Shown here: one piece after another, positions 9,147 to 17,028 of the stretch
Layout of the letters: each line of letters opens with the position of its first letter
Position numbering within the stretch: position 1 is the stretch's first letter
Assembly (NCBI GenBank): GCA_021803205.1
Contig: JAJZMB010000148.1
Location: 1 to 64,000, forward strand
Direction: 5' to 3'
From: Bacillota bacterium
GTDB taxonomy: Bacteria; Bacillota; Sulfobacillia; RBS10-35; JAJYVN01
Length of the DNA: 64,000 bases
Notes under the pieces: generated by a model
What the model saw: only the letters and a program-made list of their open reading frames with translations
What the model was told of the DNA's origin: nothing
Databases searched by the model: none
Translations under genes and position numbers: made by a program

Positions 9147-9875
9147 ATGGAGGCTGCCGTGACCGGCGCGATCGCGGGCGTCGTCATCACCGGTGAGCGG
9201 CGCCTGTCGGCGATGGCTGTGGCCGAACGTCTGGGCTTGCTCGGCGTCGCCGCCGAGGTGCGCCCGCCTGCGCGTTTGGAGGGTCGCATCCCGCCGCGCC
9301 GGCCGGTCGCCATTTTGGTCGGCGGTTGGTCGGCGGGTCTGGCCGACCTCCTCCGCCGACTTCATGCGCGCGGCCACCACACCATTGTTCTCCCGCTTGG
9401 TGAAGGCGATGTGGACCGTTTGCGTGCCATGCGCAGCGGCGCGGCGGATGTGATTCCGCACGGACCCCAGCAGGTCGAGGAACTCGCGCTGAAGGTCCGC
9501 CGCCTGGCGGAACTGGCGGGGCTGTCTCCATCCGCGGGCCCCGAGGGCCTGTTCCGCATCGGGACGTACACCTTCGACCCCGTTCGCCGGCAACTCAGCG
9601 GAAAGGGCGGCGACATCGAACTCACGCCGACGGAAGCGGTGGTGCTCTACTGCCTGCTGGAGAATGCCGCGTCCGACCCTGAGCGCCGTCTGCGCGTCCC
9701 CGAGTTGATCGTCGCCTGCCGGTTGCCGGGGCTGACGCCAGCCGCCCTTCGCAAGCACGTCTTCGAACTCCGCGCCAAGCTGGAACACGTGGCCGGCCTG
9801 CAGGTCATCACCGGTGATCTGCGCATGGGTCTCGGCTGCGATCCATCCTACCTCGATCGCATCGCAAGGGATTGA
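9147..9875 (+). CDS. OmpR-type regulator with degenerate receiver domain
   Basis: 242 residues. The N-terminal half has the length and strand/helix pattern of a CheY-like receiver (GVVITGERRLSAMAVAERLG; PVAILVGGWSAGLADLL; GAADVIPHGPQQVEELALKV), but the usual phospho-acceptor Asp is replaced within AILVGGW. The C-terminal half is an OmpR/PhoB winged helix (FDPVRRQLSGKGGDIELTPT; LRKHVFELRAKLEHV). It is probably a phosphorylation-independent DNA-binding regulator. No histidine kinase is adjacent. It follows the methyltransferase by 95 bp. Confidence 0.7.
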   Translation: MEAAVTGAIAGVVITGERRLSAMAVAERLGLLGVAAEVRPPARLEGRIPPRRPVAILVGGWSAGLADLLRRLHARGHHTIVLPLGEGDVDRLRAMRSGAADVIPHGPQQVEELALKVRRLAELAGLSPSAGPEGLFRIGTYTFDPVRRQLSGKGGDIELTPTEAVVLYCLLENAASDPERRLRVPELIVACRLPGLTPAALRKHVFELRAKLEHVAGLQVITGDLRMGLGCDPSYLDRIARD

Positions 9876-9941
9876 CGCGGGCAGTGAAGGTGTCTCATTC
9901 CCGACGGCGCGGTGGGCGAACCGGGATCCGGCATAGGAGGG

Positions 9942-9980
9942 AACGGCGGCAGCGCGGGCATTTCTCGCGCTGCCGCCGTT
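9942..9980. terminator. Bidirectional terminator
   Basis: A 15-bp perfect stem (9942-9956 and 9966-9980, 9-nt loop) lies between the plus-strand regulator and the convergent second sleB gene. Confidence 0.7.
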
Positions 9981-9988
9981 GTGTGACC

Positions 9989-10630
9989 CTACCTTGCGTA
10001 GATTGTGCCGTCGATGGCGGTGGTTACCGGTCGGGTGTAGATCCAGCCGTTGCTCACAGCGGGTCCCGGATCAAAGAAGTACAGGGCTCCGCCGGTCGGG
10101 TCAACCCCTGAGGCGGCCGCCTGGGCTGCTCGCAGCGACGTCGCTGTCGGTGCGACGTTCCAGAAGTAACCGTTGGCGACAGAGGTGAACTCTCCGTCCG
10201 CGAAGATGACGCTCCGCACTGTGGAGCCGAAGCCCCCGCTGTGCAGGCGATTCATCACGACCGCGTCCACACCCAGCATGTCGGTGTACGAGCGGTTGCC
10301 TTCCTCGGCGACCGCCAGCTGCGCCATCAGGCGGATATCGGCCGGACTGACGCCGCCGTTCGCGGCCGCCTGGGCGGCTCCGGCCGTCGCGGGCGAACCG
10401 TCCGGAATGTTCAGCACCAGGCCGGGGTACAGGTTGAGGGCCGGATGCTGGGGATTGGCCCCTTCCAGCTGCCCGACGCCGACGTCGACGCGTTGCGCCA
10501 GCGACCAATACGTGTCTCCCTGCGTCACCGTATAGGGTGCGGCCCACACCGGGGTGGTGGCGCCGGCGATGATGCCGATGGCGCACGTGGCCGCGGCCAA
10601 CCAGGGTCGGACGGCAACTCTGCGGGGCAT
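9989..10630 (-). CDS. sleB: LysM + SleB-type cell-wall hydrolase, copy 2
   Basis: 213 residues with the same architecture as copy 1: signal peptide to about residue 30 (GATTPVWA), one LysM domain (YTVTQGDTYWSLAQRVDVG), a short linker, and a SleB/Hydrolase_2 domain with LAVAEEGNRSYTDM and ALYFFDPGP. It is shorter in the linker than copy 1. Start ATG 10630 has AAAGGAGAA upstream. It sits behind its own ydaO-type riboswitch and a promoter matching that of copy 1, so the two copies look like a duplication of the whole transcription unit. Predicted exported peptidoglycan lytic enzyme. Confidence 0.9.
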   Translation of the reverse strand: MPRRVAVRPWLAAATCAIGIIAGATTPVWAAPYTVTQGDTYWSLAQRVDVGVGQLEGANPQHPALNLYPGLVLNIPDGSPATAGAAQAAANGGVSPADIRLMAQLAVAEEGNRSYTDMLGVDAVVMNRLHSGGFGSTVRSVIFADGEFTSVANGYFWNVAPTATSLRAAQAAASGVDPTGGALYFFDPGPAVSNGWIYTRPVTTAIDGTIYAR

Positions 10631-10639
10631 TCGGCATTC

Positions 10640-10775
10640 TCCTTTCGCGCGCCTCCGGGGTTGGTCGACGGTGCGAGTGAAGGAAACCGACCGGCAGTCG
10701 TTTAGTCGGACTCACCCCATCCAGGCCCTGCATATCCGTCCCCCGCTCCCGGCGCGTCGCCGGGCTTCGGCGCTC
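10640..10775 (-). ncRNA. ydaO-yuaA (c-di-AMP) riboswitch, copy 2
   Basis: The minus strand has GGGGGACGGATATGCAGGGC followed by GGATGGGGTGAGTCCGACTA (about 10703-10744) and ACCAACCCCGGAGGCG (about 10646-10661) before the ribosome site. The core is recognisable, but the 3' half is more diverged than in copy 1, so ligand response may differ. Confidence 0.65.
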
Positions 10776-10782
10776 GCCGCGT

Positions 10783-10812
10783 ACCATAACGGTGACGCGC
10801 CCGGTGTGTCCA
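10783..10812 (-). promoter_or_regulatory. Promoter of sleB copy 2
   Basis: TGGACA (10807-10812) and TATGGT (10783-10788) on the minus strand, 18-bp spacer, match the copy 1 promoter. Confidence 0.55.
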
Positions 10813-11263
10813 AGCGCGGACCGGGTGTGAGCGGTGCAGACGGCTGCAGGGCGCACGCCGCCGCCGCCATGCCCCTGCGCAGCCCAGAACGGCATGCCGA
10901 ATCCGGCAATCGCTAGTTCTACCAACCCGCGTCTCAGCCGCCCGCTGCCCCGCCTGCCGTTGCGCTTGTTCCGCGCAAAGCCTTGGCGGCCCAAGAACGA
11001 ATGGTCGATGGTGGCTCCTGCGGCGCCCAGAACCCGGGCGGCGTGCCGCACGGCGATGATCGTTAGAACTTGGATTGGCTGCCCAAAGGTTCCGGTCCGT
11101 GATCGGGTATGCATCACGTCTCGAATCGCATCGCCCCACGCAGGCCGGCGAACGCCGGCGCCGGGGCGTTGCGCGCCCGCATGGTGGGCGGCCGGGCGAA
11201 CGTGCCGGTTGCGCGATCGGTGCAGGCGGAAGATCCGGTGCGGGCCGTTTTCGGGGTGCCCGG
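10813..11263. other. Intergenic stretch, nothing convincing
   Basis: About 450 bp between the second sleB promoter and the DUF188 gene. Long frames here are Arg/Pro-rich and lack ribosome sites; I see no gene. Confidence 0.5.
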
Positions 11264-11815
11264 TTACCCGGCATCAACGGCGTGTAAGAGATCGCGCAAG
11301 GCTGCCCGGAAAGCGCGGTCGTCCTCTGTGTGCCGGGGACGCGGCCCGCGCGTACGGATGCCGGCCCGTCGTGCCCGTGCCGACGCGTATCGCTCCTCCA
11401 AAAGCAGCGGCATCGTCGCCGCCGTGTACACGCGGCCGTCGGGGTGGATTGCGCGTGCTCCGCGACCCAGACACAGGCTGGCCAGCCCGTAGTCCTGCGT
11501 CACAACCACATCGCCCCAACGCAGCGCCGAGAAGATCGCGTGGTCGACCGCGTCCGAACCCTTGGCCACACGGATCCATGCGGCGGCATCCGCCTGTTCG
11601 TGATCCACGGTCGAAAACCAGAGGACCGGCAACGGTCCGGCCTCTTCGCGAATGATCCGCTTGACCGGACAGGCATCGGCGTCGACCAGGATGCGGGTCT
11701 GCTGCGCCGTCGAAGGATTGCCGTGCCGTGACATTGCCCCAAGACGGCTGCGGTCCCGCTCCACGGGCGGCCCAGCCGCGTCATGCGGATCCTGCGGCTG
11801 ATCTCCGGCCGTCAT
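11264..11815 (-). CDS. UPF0178/DUF188 (YaiI/YqxD-like) protein
   Basis: 183 residues. The conserved YaiI/YqxD core begins with ILVDADACPVK (about residue 42) and continues through DHAIFSALRWGDVVVTQDYG and LGRGARAIHPDGRVYT. The family has a PIN-like fold with conserved Asp residues (DADACP, VVTQDYG) and is probably a nuclease-like protein, though its function is undetermined. I start at ATG 11815 because AGGAGG lies about ten bases upstream; the longer frame reading upstream is antisense to the divergent isomerase region. About 40 residues precede the usual N-terminus. Confidence 0.8.
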   Translation of the reverse strand: MTAGDQPQDPHDAAGPPVERDRSRLGAMSRHGNPSTAQQTRILVDADACPVKRIIREEAGPLPVLWFSTVDHEQADAAAWIRVAKGSDAVDHAIFSALRWGDVVVTQDYGLASLCLGRGARAIHPDGRVYTAATMPLLLEERYASARARRAGIRTRGPRPRHTEDDRAFRAALRDLLHAVDAG

Positions 11816-12130
11816 CGGCACCCCGTCCTCCTCGCATCCGTGTCCACATGGCAGTGTATCGCCGGGCGGTTGCGACGATGCGGACAACGCCGGGCCCAGG
11901 GAGGTCGCGCGGCCCAGCGGAGGCCTCGGAGATCCCCGCCGGTTTCCGGCAGGAGCCGGTGCCTGCGCAAAGCAAACTGCATCTACAGACCACGACTGCC
12001 GCGTATGCCGTACGCGTTCCGCTGGCGGATGGCTGGGCATACCCGCGCACTCTGGCTTCCCGCGCCCGTCCGCGTGACTTCGGCATCGTCGAGGTGCCAC
12101 CTCGCCGTTGCCCCAGGAGGTGCTCCATTC

Positions 12131-12937
12131 GTGCAGATCGCCTACACCACGTATTCCACGCGCCACTGGACGCCCGAGCAGATCGCTGAGAAGGCCGCCG
12201 CCCTCGGCTACCAGGCCATCGAACTCCGTGCGTACAACGGCGGCAACGTCCGGTCCGACCTCACGCCCGCCGATTGTGCGCAGTTGCGCCGTATCTTCTC
12301 TGCCCGCGCGCTTGCAATCTGCGTCGTTGGCACATCCTGCCGCTTCGCGACATCGGAAGCGGATGCGGATGCCAGCGTGGCCGAGACGCAACGGTACCTC
12401 GCGATCGCCGCCGCTGTCGGGGCGCCCGTGATCCGTGTCTTCGGGGGAGCGTTCGACCGGCTCAGGATCACGCCGGACGAGGCAGTGGACCGCGTCGCCG
12501 CTGCCCTATCCGAACTCGCCCCCGCCGCTGCCCGCGCGGGGGTGAAGATTGCCCTGGAGACCCACGACGGGTTCTCCGCCGGGGTTCTGGTCGGCCAGGT
12601 GTTACGGAAGGTCGACCATCCGTCCGTCGGCGCCTGTTGGGACTGGCTCCACCCCTGCCGCGTTGGCGAGACCCCCGCGCAGACGGCGGAGCACCTGAGG
12701 GGCTATGTCATCCACGCCCACACCAAGGATGCGCGCCGCAACGACCGTGGCGGCTGGGACGCCGAGTATTTCGGCCAAGGCGAACTGCCGCTGGCAGATA
12801 TTCTCAAGCACATGGCCGCCCAGGGCTACGACGGTCCCCTGTCGCTGGAATGGGAGCGCGGCGGCGATCCTGAGCCCGAGAAGGCGCTCGCCCAGTATGT
12901 GCCAGCGCTCCAAGACCTGGTGCAGGCGGTCTGCTGA
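12131..12937 (+). CDS. Sugar phosphate isomerase/epimerase (xylose isomerase-like TIM barrel)
   Basis: 268 residues of the AP endonuclease 2/xylose isomerase-like TIM-barrel family. Typical strands are visible: IELRAYNGG, PVIRVFGG, KIALETHDGFSAG (metal-binding Glu), VGACWDWLHP, VIHAHTKDA (metal-binding His/Asp) and LSLEWERGGDPEP (Glu). The family catalyses divalent-metal-dependent epimerisation or isomerisation of keto-sugars or inositol derivatives; the substrate is not known. Start GTG 12131 is set by AGGAGG at 12115-12120. Divergent from the DUF188 gene. Confidence 0.85.
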   Translation: MQIAYTTYSTRHWTPEQIAEKAAALGYQAIELRAYNGGNVRSDLTPADCAQLRRIFSARALAICVVGTSCRFATSEADADASVAETQRYLAIAAAVGAPVIRVFGGAFDRLRITPDEAVDRVAAALSELAPAAARAGVKIALETHDGFSAGVLVGQVLRKVDHPSVGACWDWLHPCRVGETPAQTAEHLRGYVIHAHTKDARRNDRGGWDAEYFGQGELPLADILKHMAAQGYDGPLSLEWERGGDPEPEKALAQYVPALQDLVQAVC

Positions 12938-13005
12938 CCGGGACTGGAGCGCCTGGCACCGGCGCAGAGGGGTGATCCGGCACGGAACTGCATGTCGCCC
13001 CGCAC

Positions 13006-14307
13006 GTGACGTTGCGTCCGCTGTCGCGCACAGATGTTCTTGACCTGTATCGGCTGGTCACTGCATCGCGCACCCGGCTGCGGCGGTGGCTGCCATGGGT
13101 GGATACAACGGCGACTCCACGTGATACCGCCTCCTTTGTGGGTGCGGCAGAGGCGCAATCCGACGTCGGGACGGGGCTGCATCTGGCCATCCGCGACGGG
13201 GGAACGCTGGCCGGTGTGATCGGTTACCGCCGCAGCGAACCCCCCGCGAACCTGGATATCGGCTACTGGTTGGGGGACGGTTTCGAGGGCCGTGGGCTGA
13301 TGACGATGGCCTGCCGTGCCCTGGTGACCCACGTGTTTGCCGCCGCCGCGGCCCATCGGGTGCAGATCCGGGCCGCCGCCGGGAACGTCCGGAGTCGCGC
13401 GGTTGCAGAGCGGCTCGGTTTCCGGTTGGAAGGGGTGCTGCGGGAGGCCGAGCACCTCCCTGACGGCTGGGTCGACCACTGCGTTTACGGCATGCTGGCC
13501 CGCGACTGGGTTCAACTGCGCGGGCTGCGCTCCGGATTCTCGTCGTCTCCGGACCCGGAGGTGCCCGGCAGGCTGTGCACGCATCAGCCCGGCCACGCCC
13601 AGGGGCGGATCGCCTCCGCCTGTGCGGATGACGCCGCCATCGACGGGGAAATGGCGGCCTACTTCGAGGCGCAGGCGCCGGAGTACGACGACTGGTACGA
13701 GCGGCGTGGCCGGTACGCCAACCCGCAAACCGACGCCGCCTGGTTCGATGAACTGGCCCGACTGCACGCGGTGGTGCGGGCCTTCAGGTTATCGTTGCCC
13801 GGTGGGGCCTCCGTGCTCGACGTCGGTTGTGGCACCGGCCGATGGACGGCGGTCCTGGCAGAGCCCACACCGTTCGCGGCGGCCGGCCTGGACCGGTCCT
13901 CGGCCATGCTGGCAGAGGCGCAGGGACGGATCGCCCGTTTGGGGCTCCGAGCCTTACTCGTTCGCGGCGATGCGCTCGACCTGCCCTTCCCCGCGGCCGC
14001 ATTCGCAGCCGCCCTCTCGGGTTTTGTCTTCGAGCACCTCTCCGCTGACCATAGATCGCGGTTTTTCGCCGAATTGCGCCGGGTGGTCCGTCCGGGCGGT
14101 CGGGTCCTGATCCTGGAGGGCCGCCGCGGGGCAGGGCACACCTCCGACGTCGAGATCCAGAGCCGCCTGCTGCGCGACGGCCGCCACTTCCGGGTGCGCC
14201 AGACCCTGTTTACAGCCGCCGGGTTGTGCCAGGCTCTGTCCCCGCTCGGACCCGCGACGACCGGTGAGACCGCAAACTTCTTCGTCTGGGCGGAGGTGAT
14301 CCTGTAG
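13006..14307 (+). CDS. GNAT acetyltransferase - SAM methyltransferase fusion
   Basis: 433 residues with two enzyme domains. Residues 1-170 are a RimJ/RimL-type GNAT domain (LRPLSRTDVLDLYRL; acetyl-CoA loop GDGFEGRGLMTMACRALV; NVRSRAVAERLGFRLEGVLR). After a linker of about 40 residues, residues 213-433 are a class I methyltransferase (AQAPEYDDWYERRGRY; motif I VLDVGCGTGRWTAVL; LRRVVRPGGRVLILEG). Both active-site loops look intact. Start is GTG 13006 with a weak ribosome site. The two domains read continuously with no stop, so this is a true fusion in the sequence given. Substrates unknown. Confidence 0.8.
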   Translation: MTLRPLSRTDVLDLYRLVTASRTRLRRWLPWVDTTATPRDTASFVGAAEAQSDVGTGLHLAIRDGGTLAGVIGYRRSEPPANLDIGYWLGDGFEGRGLMTMACRALVTHVFAAAAAHRVQIRAAAGNVRSRAVAERLGFRLEGVLREAEHLPDGWVDHCVYGMLARDWVQLRGLRSGFSSSPDPEVPGRLCTHQPGHAQGRIASACADDAAIDGEMAAYFEAQAPEYDDWYERRGRYANPQTDAAWFDELARLHAVVRAFRLSLPGGASVLDVGCGTGRWTAVLAEPTPFAAAGLDRSSAMLAEAQGRIARLGLRALLVRGDALDLPFPAAAFAAALSGFVFEHLSADHRSRFFAELRRVVRPGGRVLILEGRRGAGHTSDVEIQSRLLRDGRHFRVRQTLFTAAGLCQALSPLGPATTGETANFFVWAEVIL

Positions 14308-14677
14308 GGTTCAGACCGCGTCGCGGCGGGCGTGCGCCGCGGTGCGCGTGGCAGGCATCCCGATCCACCCGCCGGACCACGGCGCTTTGGGTGTCCCCGC
14401 TCCCTGGCTGTTGACACCGACATTGGTGGAGGCGGATTTCCGGCACTCATTGAGGTCCGACGCGACCCCACGCCACCCCTCGCCGACGAGGCGTGCCCAC
14501 CACTCGCTGGCGCGGACAGGGTTGCGCGAGCCTGGCGCCTCTGCCAAAGCAGCGACCGTTCCTGGCAAATAGGTGAGTGAACGCGTGCATGAACCCTGAC
14601 ACCAACCCCCGGCGCCAGACGGGCACCGGACCGGCGGTGCCCTATGTGTGCGGAGTTGCTTCCTTACAGTTGCTTCC
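14308..14677. other. Intergenic stretch with a tandem repeat
   Basis: No supported gene. Contains a perfect tandem duplication of the 14-mer TTGCTTCCTTACAG at 14656-14669 and 14670-14683 (overlapping the 3' end of the DUF2461 gene by six bases). Confidence 0.5.
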
Positions 14678-15859
14678 TTACAGTGTTCTGTGGTGTTCAT
14701 GATGCATACGGGGTTCCACGGCGGACTGCGTCAGCGCGAAGAGGATGAACGTGTCGAGGTCGACCCCTTCCGCCTCGGCCCGGGCGGCCAGTGCCCTCCG
14801 CAGGGATAGGGGAAGGGGCGGAATATCCGGCATGGCTTTCCCACATGCCCCGATCACGCGCGCCGCGTCTTGTACCGGCGCCGGGAGCAACGGCGACGCT
14901 GTGCCGGATGGCCGCCGTGCCGCGCAGGACGCTCGGACGGCGGTCGCCTCAGGTCCGGAACGCTCCATCGCGGTGCGCGCGGAGACGATCTCCGCCTCCG
15001 CGCGCCGCATGGCGCCTGCGCGATTTACTCCGTGTGTTCCGGCTGTCCCAGGACCGCCATCAGTTCCATGGATGCTGACGGCCTTCGGTATTCCCGCAGC
15101 TGCCGCGGAGATCGCTTCTGCAGAGGACCGAATGCCCGTCGCCCCTGTGGCGCCGGTCGCCCAGAGGTACAGCGGGATCCCGTTGCGCAGAGCCACCCAT
15201 ACCGTTGCCGCCAGTGCCGCCGTCTGAACCGCCGTGTCGTCGGCGGGCCAGAACGCGGCCCACCGCAGGCTCGCCCCGCGCCGCGCTGTCCGCATGCGGA
15301 CGGCTACTCCCGCGGGTTGCGCGGGATCCGCCCGCGCTCCGGCCACTGTCAGGCATAGTGGTGCGGATGGCGTATGCGGGATGGATCCCCACCGCTCACC
15401 CCACTGCGCTCCCTCTGCGGCCTCAAGGTCCGCCAGGACCCGATCCCACTCGGTTGTTCCCGCCGCCACCTCGGTGCCGGCCCGTATTCCGGAGGCGTCG
15501 AGGGAGACGAAGAGGCAGGCGCCGGACCGCCGTTCGCCCTCCGGCGGTGCGAATGCGGCCCGCAAACCGGTACGGTAGGCGGCCCCGGGACGGGGCCACT
15601 GCAGCGGAACGCGGCAGAGGACGTGTCCGGTCTTGACGGCCGTGTCGAGGTCCGGCAATGCGTCGCCCACGGCTGCGGCAACCGAGGTGATCAGCGCGCG
15701 CCACGGCCGGTCCACGCACACCCGATACGTTTCCGCATGCGCAGCGAACCACCGGCGGGTGTTGTCCTGGGCGAGGGTGGCGAAGAAGGCGAACGCAGCT
15801 GCGGGTATTCCGTCGAATTCGGGGATCTGGGGACGTCGTTGGCGGGGGGCAGTGGACAA
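14678..15859 (-). CDS. DUF2461-family protein with HicB-like tail
   Basis: 393 residues. The first 200 residues fit DUF2461: FDGIPAAAFAFFATLAQDNT, RRWFAAHAETYRVCVDRPWR and a segment around AYRTGLRAAFAPPEGERRSG, with function unknown in the family. The middle is Ala/Gly/Thr-rich and low-complexity. The last 45 residues (PLPLSLRRALAARAEAEGVD then LDTFILFALTQS) resemble the C-terminal helix-turn/ribbon segment of HicB-like antitoxins. Start TTG 15859 is supported by GGGAGG about eight bases upstream. The central and C-terminal parts are less certain to be a functional protein than the N-terminal domain. Confidence 0.65.
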   Translation of the reverse strand: MSTAPRQRRPQIPEFDGIPAAAFAFFATLAQDNTRRWFAAHAETYRVCVDRPWRALITSVAAAVGDALPDLDTAVKTGHVLCRVPLQWPRPGAAYRTGLRAAFAPPEGERRSGACLFVSLDASGIRAGTEVAAGTTEWDRVLADLEAAEGAQWGERWGSIPHTPSAPLCLTVAGARADPAQPAGVAVRMRTARRGASLRWAAFWPADDTAVQTAALAATVWVALRNGIPLYLWATGATGATGIRSSAEAISAAAAGIPKAVSIHGTDGGPGTAGTHGVNRAGAMRRAEAEIVSARTAMERSGPEATAVRASCAARRPSGTASPLLPAPVQDAARVIGACGKAMPDIPPLPLSLRRALAARAEAEGVDLDTFILFALTQSAVEPRMHHEHHRTL

Positions 15860-15937
15860 AGGCGCACCTCCCGTGGGGTGTGGTGACGCCCATATTTTTA
15901 CTTCTCCGAGGGAAGTCCTGGCAAGTTAAAGGGAGCC

Positions 15938-16132
15938 ATGAGATGTGGCGGCGGATACTGGGAGCGGGTATACGAAGCGGACTTCCTGGAGTGCTCGTAC
16001 GGCTTTCGGCCGGGGCGATCAACGTGCATGGCGCTGGCTGAACTCCGCGCGACCATCAGGGCGGAAACGACCCAATGGATCGTGGAGGCGGACATCCAGG
16101 GGTTCGTAGCAGCTGTGGCTGACCGCCACTAG
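15938..16132 (+). pseudogene. Fragment of a group II intron reverse transcriptase/maturase
   Basis: 64 codons matching the RT domain 0-2 region of LtrA-type maturases: VYEADFLECSYGFRPGRS and WIVEADIQGF. A full protein is over 400 residues; nothing before or after continues the match and the frame ends in TAG. No intron domain V/VI hairpin was recognised nearby. A dead remnant. Confidence 0.8.
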
Positions 16133-16180
16133 TTGGGAGCAAACGTCCGTACGTCTCGCTGAGGACGTGATAGACCGACG

Positions 16181-16470
16181 ACATGGAACTGATGTTTGGA
16201 GCGGGCGAAGCAGCCCGACGATTGGGTATTCACACCTCCACCCTCCAGCGTGGGAACGTGAGGGGAATCTGCGGGTAATCCGAACGCCGGGGGGAGACGC
16301 CGGATCCCAGAGGCGGAGGTGCAACGGCTGCTGGGAACATCGGCGGATGCGGTGTCTCGGCCGCAAGCACTGGTGGTCTAGGGCCGCGTGTCGTCGCACG
16401 AGCAGAAGGCGTGCGGTGATCTGCATCCAGGAGTTGCACCGGGACGACGTGTTGGCTGAGGCGCCGGGAT
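16181..16470 (+). pseudogene. Decayed IS607-family serine recombinase (MerR-like HTH + resolvase N-terminus)
   Basis: Pieces in different frames assemble into an IS607 TnpA start: GEAARRLGIHTSTLQR (from about 16206), then, shifted, WEREGNLRVIRTPGG, then, shifted again, RRRIPEAEVQRLL and ALVV, an in-frame TAG, and GRVSSHEQKA, the resolvase signature. At least two frameshifts and one stop. No TnpB partner follows. Confidence 0.75.
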
Positions 16471-17028
16471 GGAAGCGGCCGGTGTGGAAACACGGGGGAT
16501 TGGGGTCAGCACCGGAGGGGACCCCCTCGCGGATCGGGCGGTGCGCGTCGCAGGCGGTGTCCAAGACCTCACCCCGCATCGATATGATCAGAGGGTTGGG
16601 TCCGGCGCGGTACAGCCCACCTGGTGGGGGGACATTGGAGATAGAATCAGTGCTCTCGGCAGGCTTCGTTCGTGGCACGGCCTCTCCGAGTATCGCGCAG
16701 CCGGACGTCGGCCAGTGTCTGCGTGGTCGCATCACCGCTCGCGGTGGGGCGGTCGCGGCCTGAGGCCGGGGGGGGACGCGTCTGGTCTCAGGGCGCTGAT
16801 CAATGTCCGCCGCACTTTCCGTCAGCAGAGTTCGGCCCGCGATCCCCCTGGGCCCCGGCATTCCGTGTCGGCGTGGCCTGACGGAGCCCGGGCCGCCGAT
16901 CCATGATCGCGCCGCTTCTCGTCCCCGTTTGCGTACCCGATCTTGTCGCTCCCGAGTGGTGTCTTCGTCCCTTCCCAATGTCCAGTCCCGCCGCAACCCA
17001 ATCCCGGCCCTGCCGAGGAGGAAGACAC
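16471..17028. other. Intergenic stretch, no gene
   Basis: After the recombinase remnant I see no frame with coding features until the alcohol dehydrogenase. It may hold further eroded mobile DNA. Confidence 0.45.
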
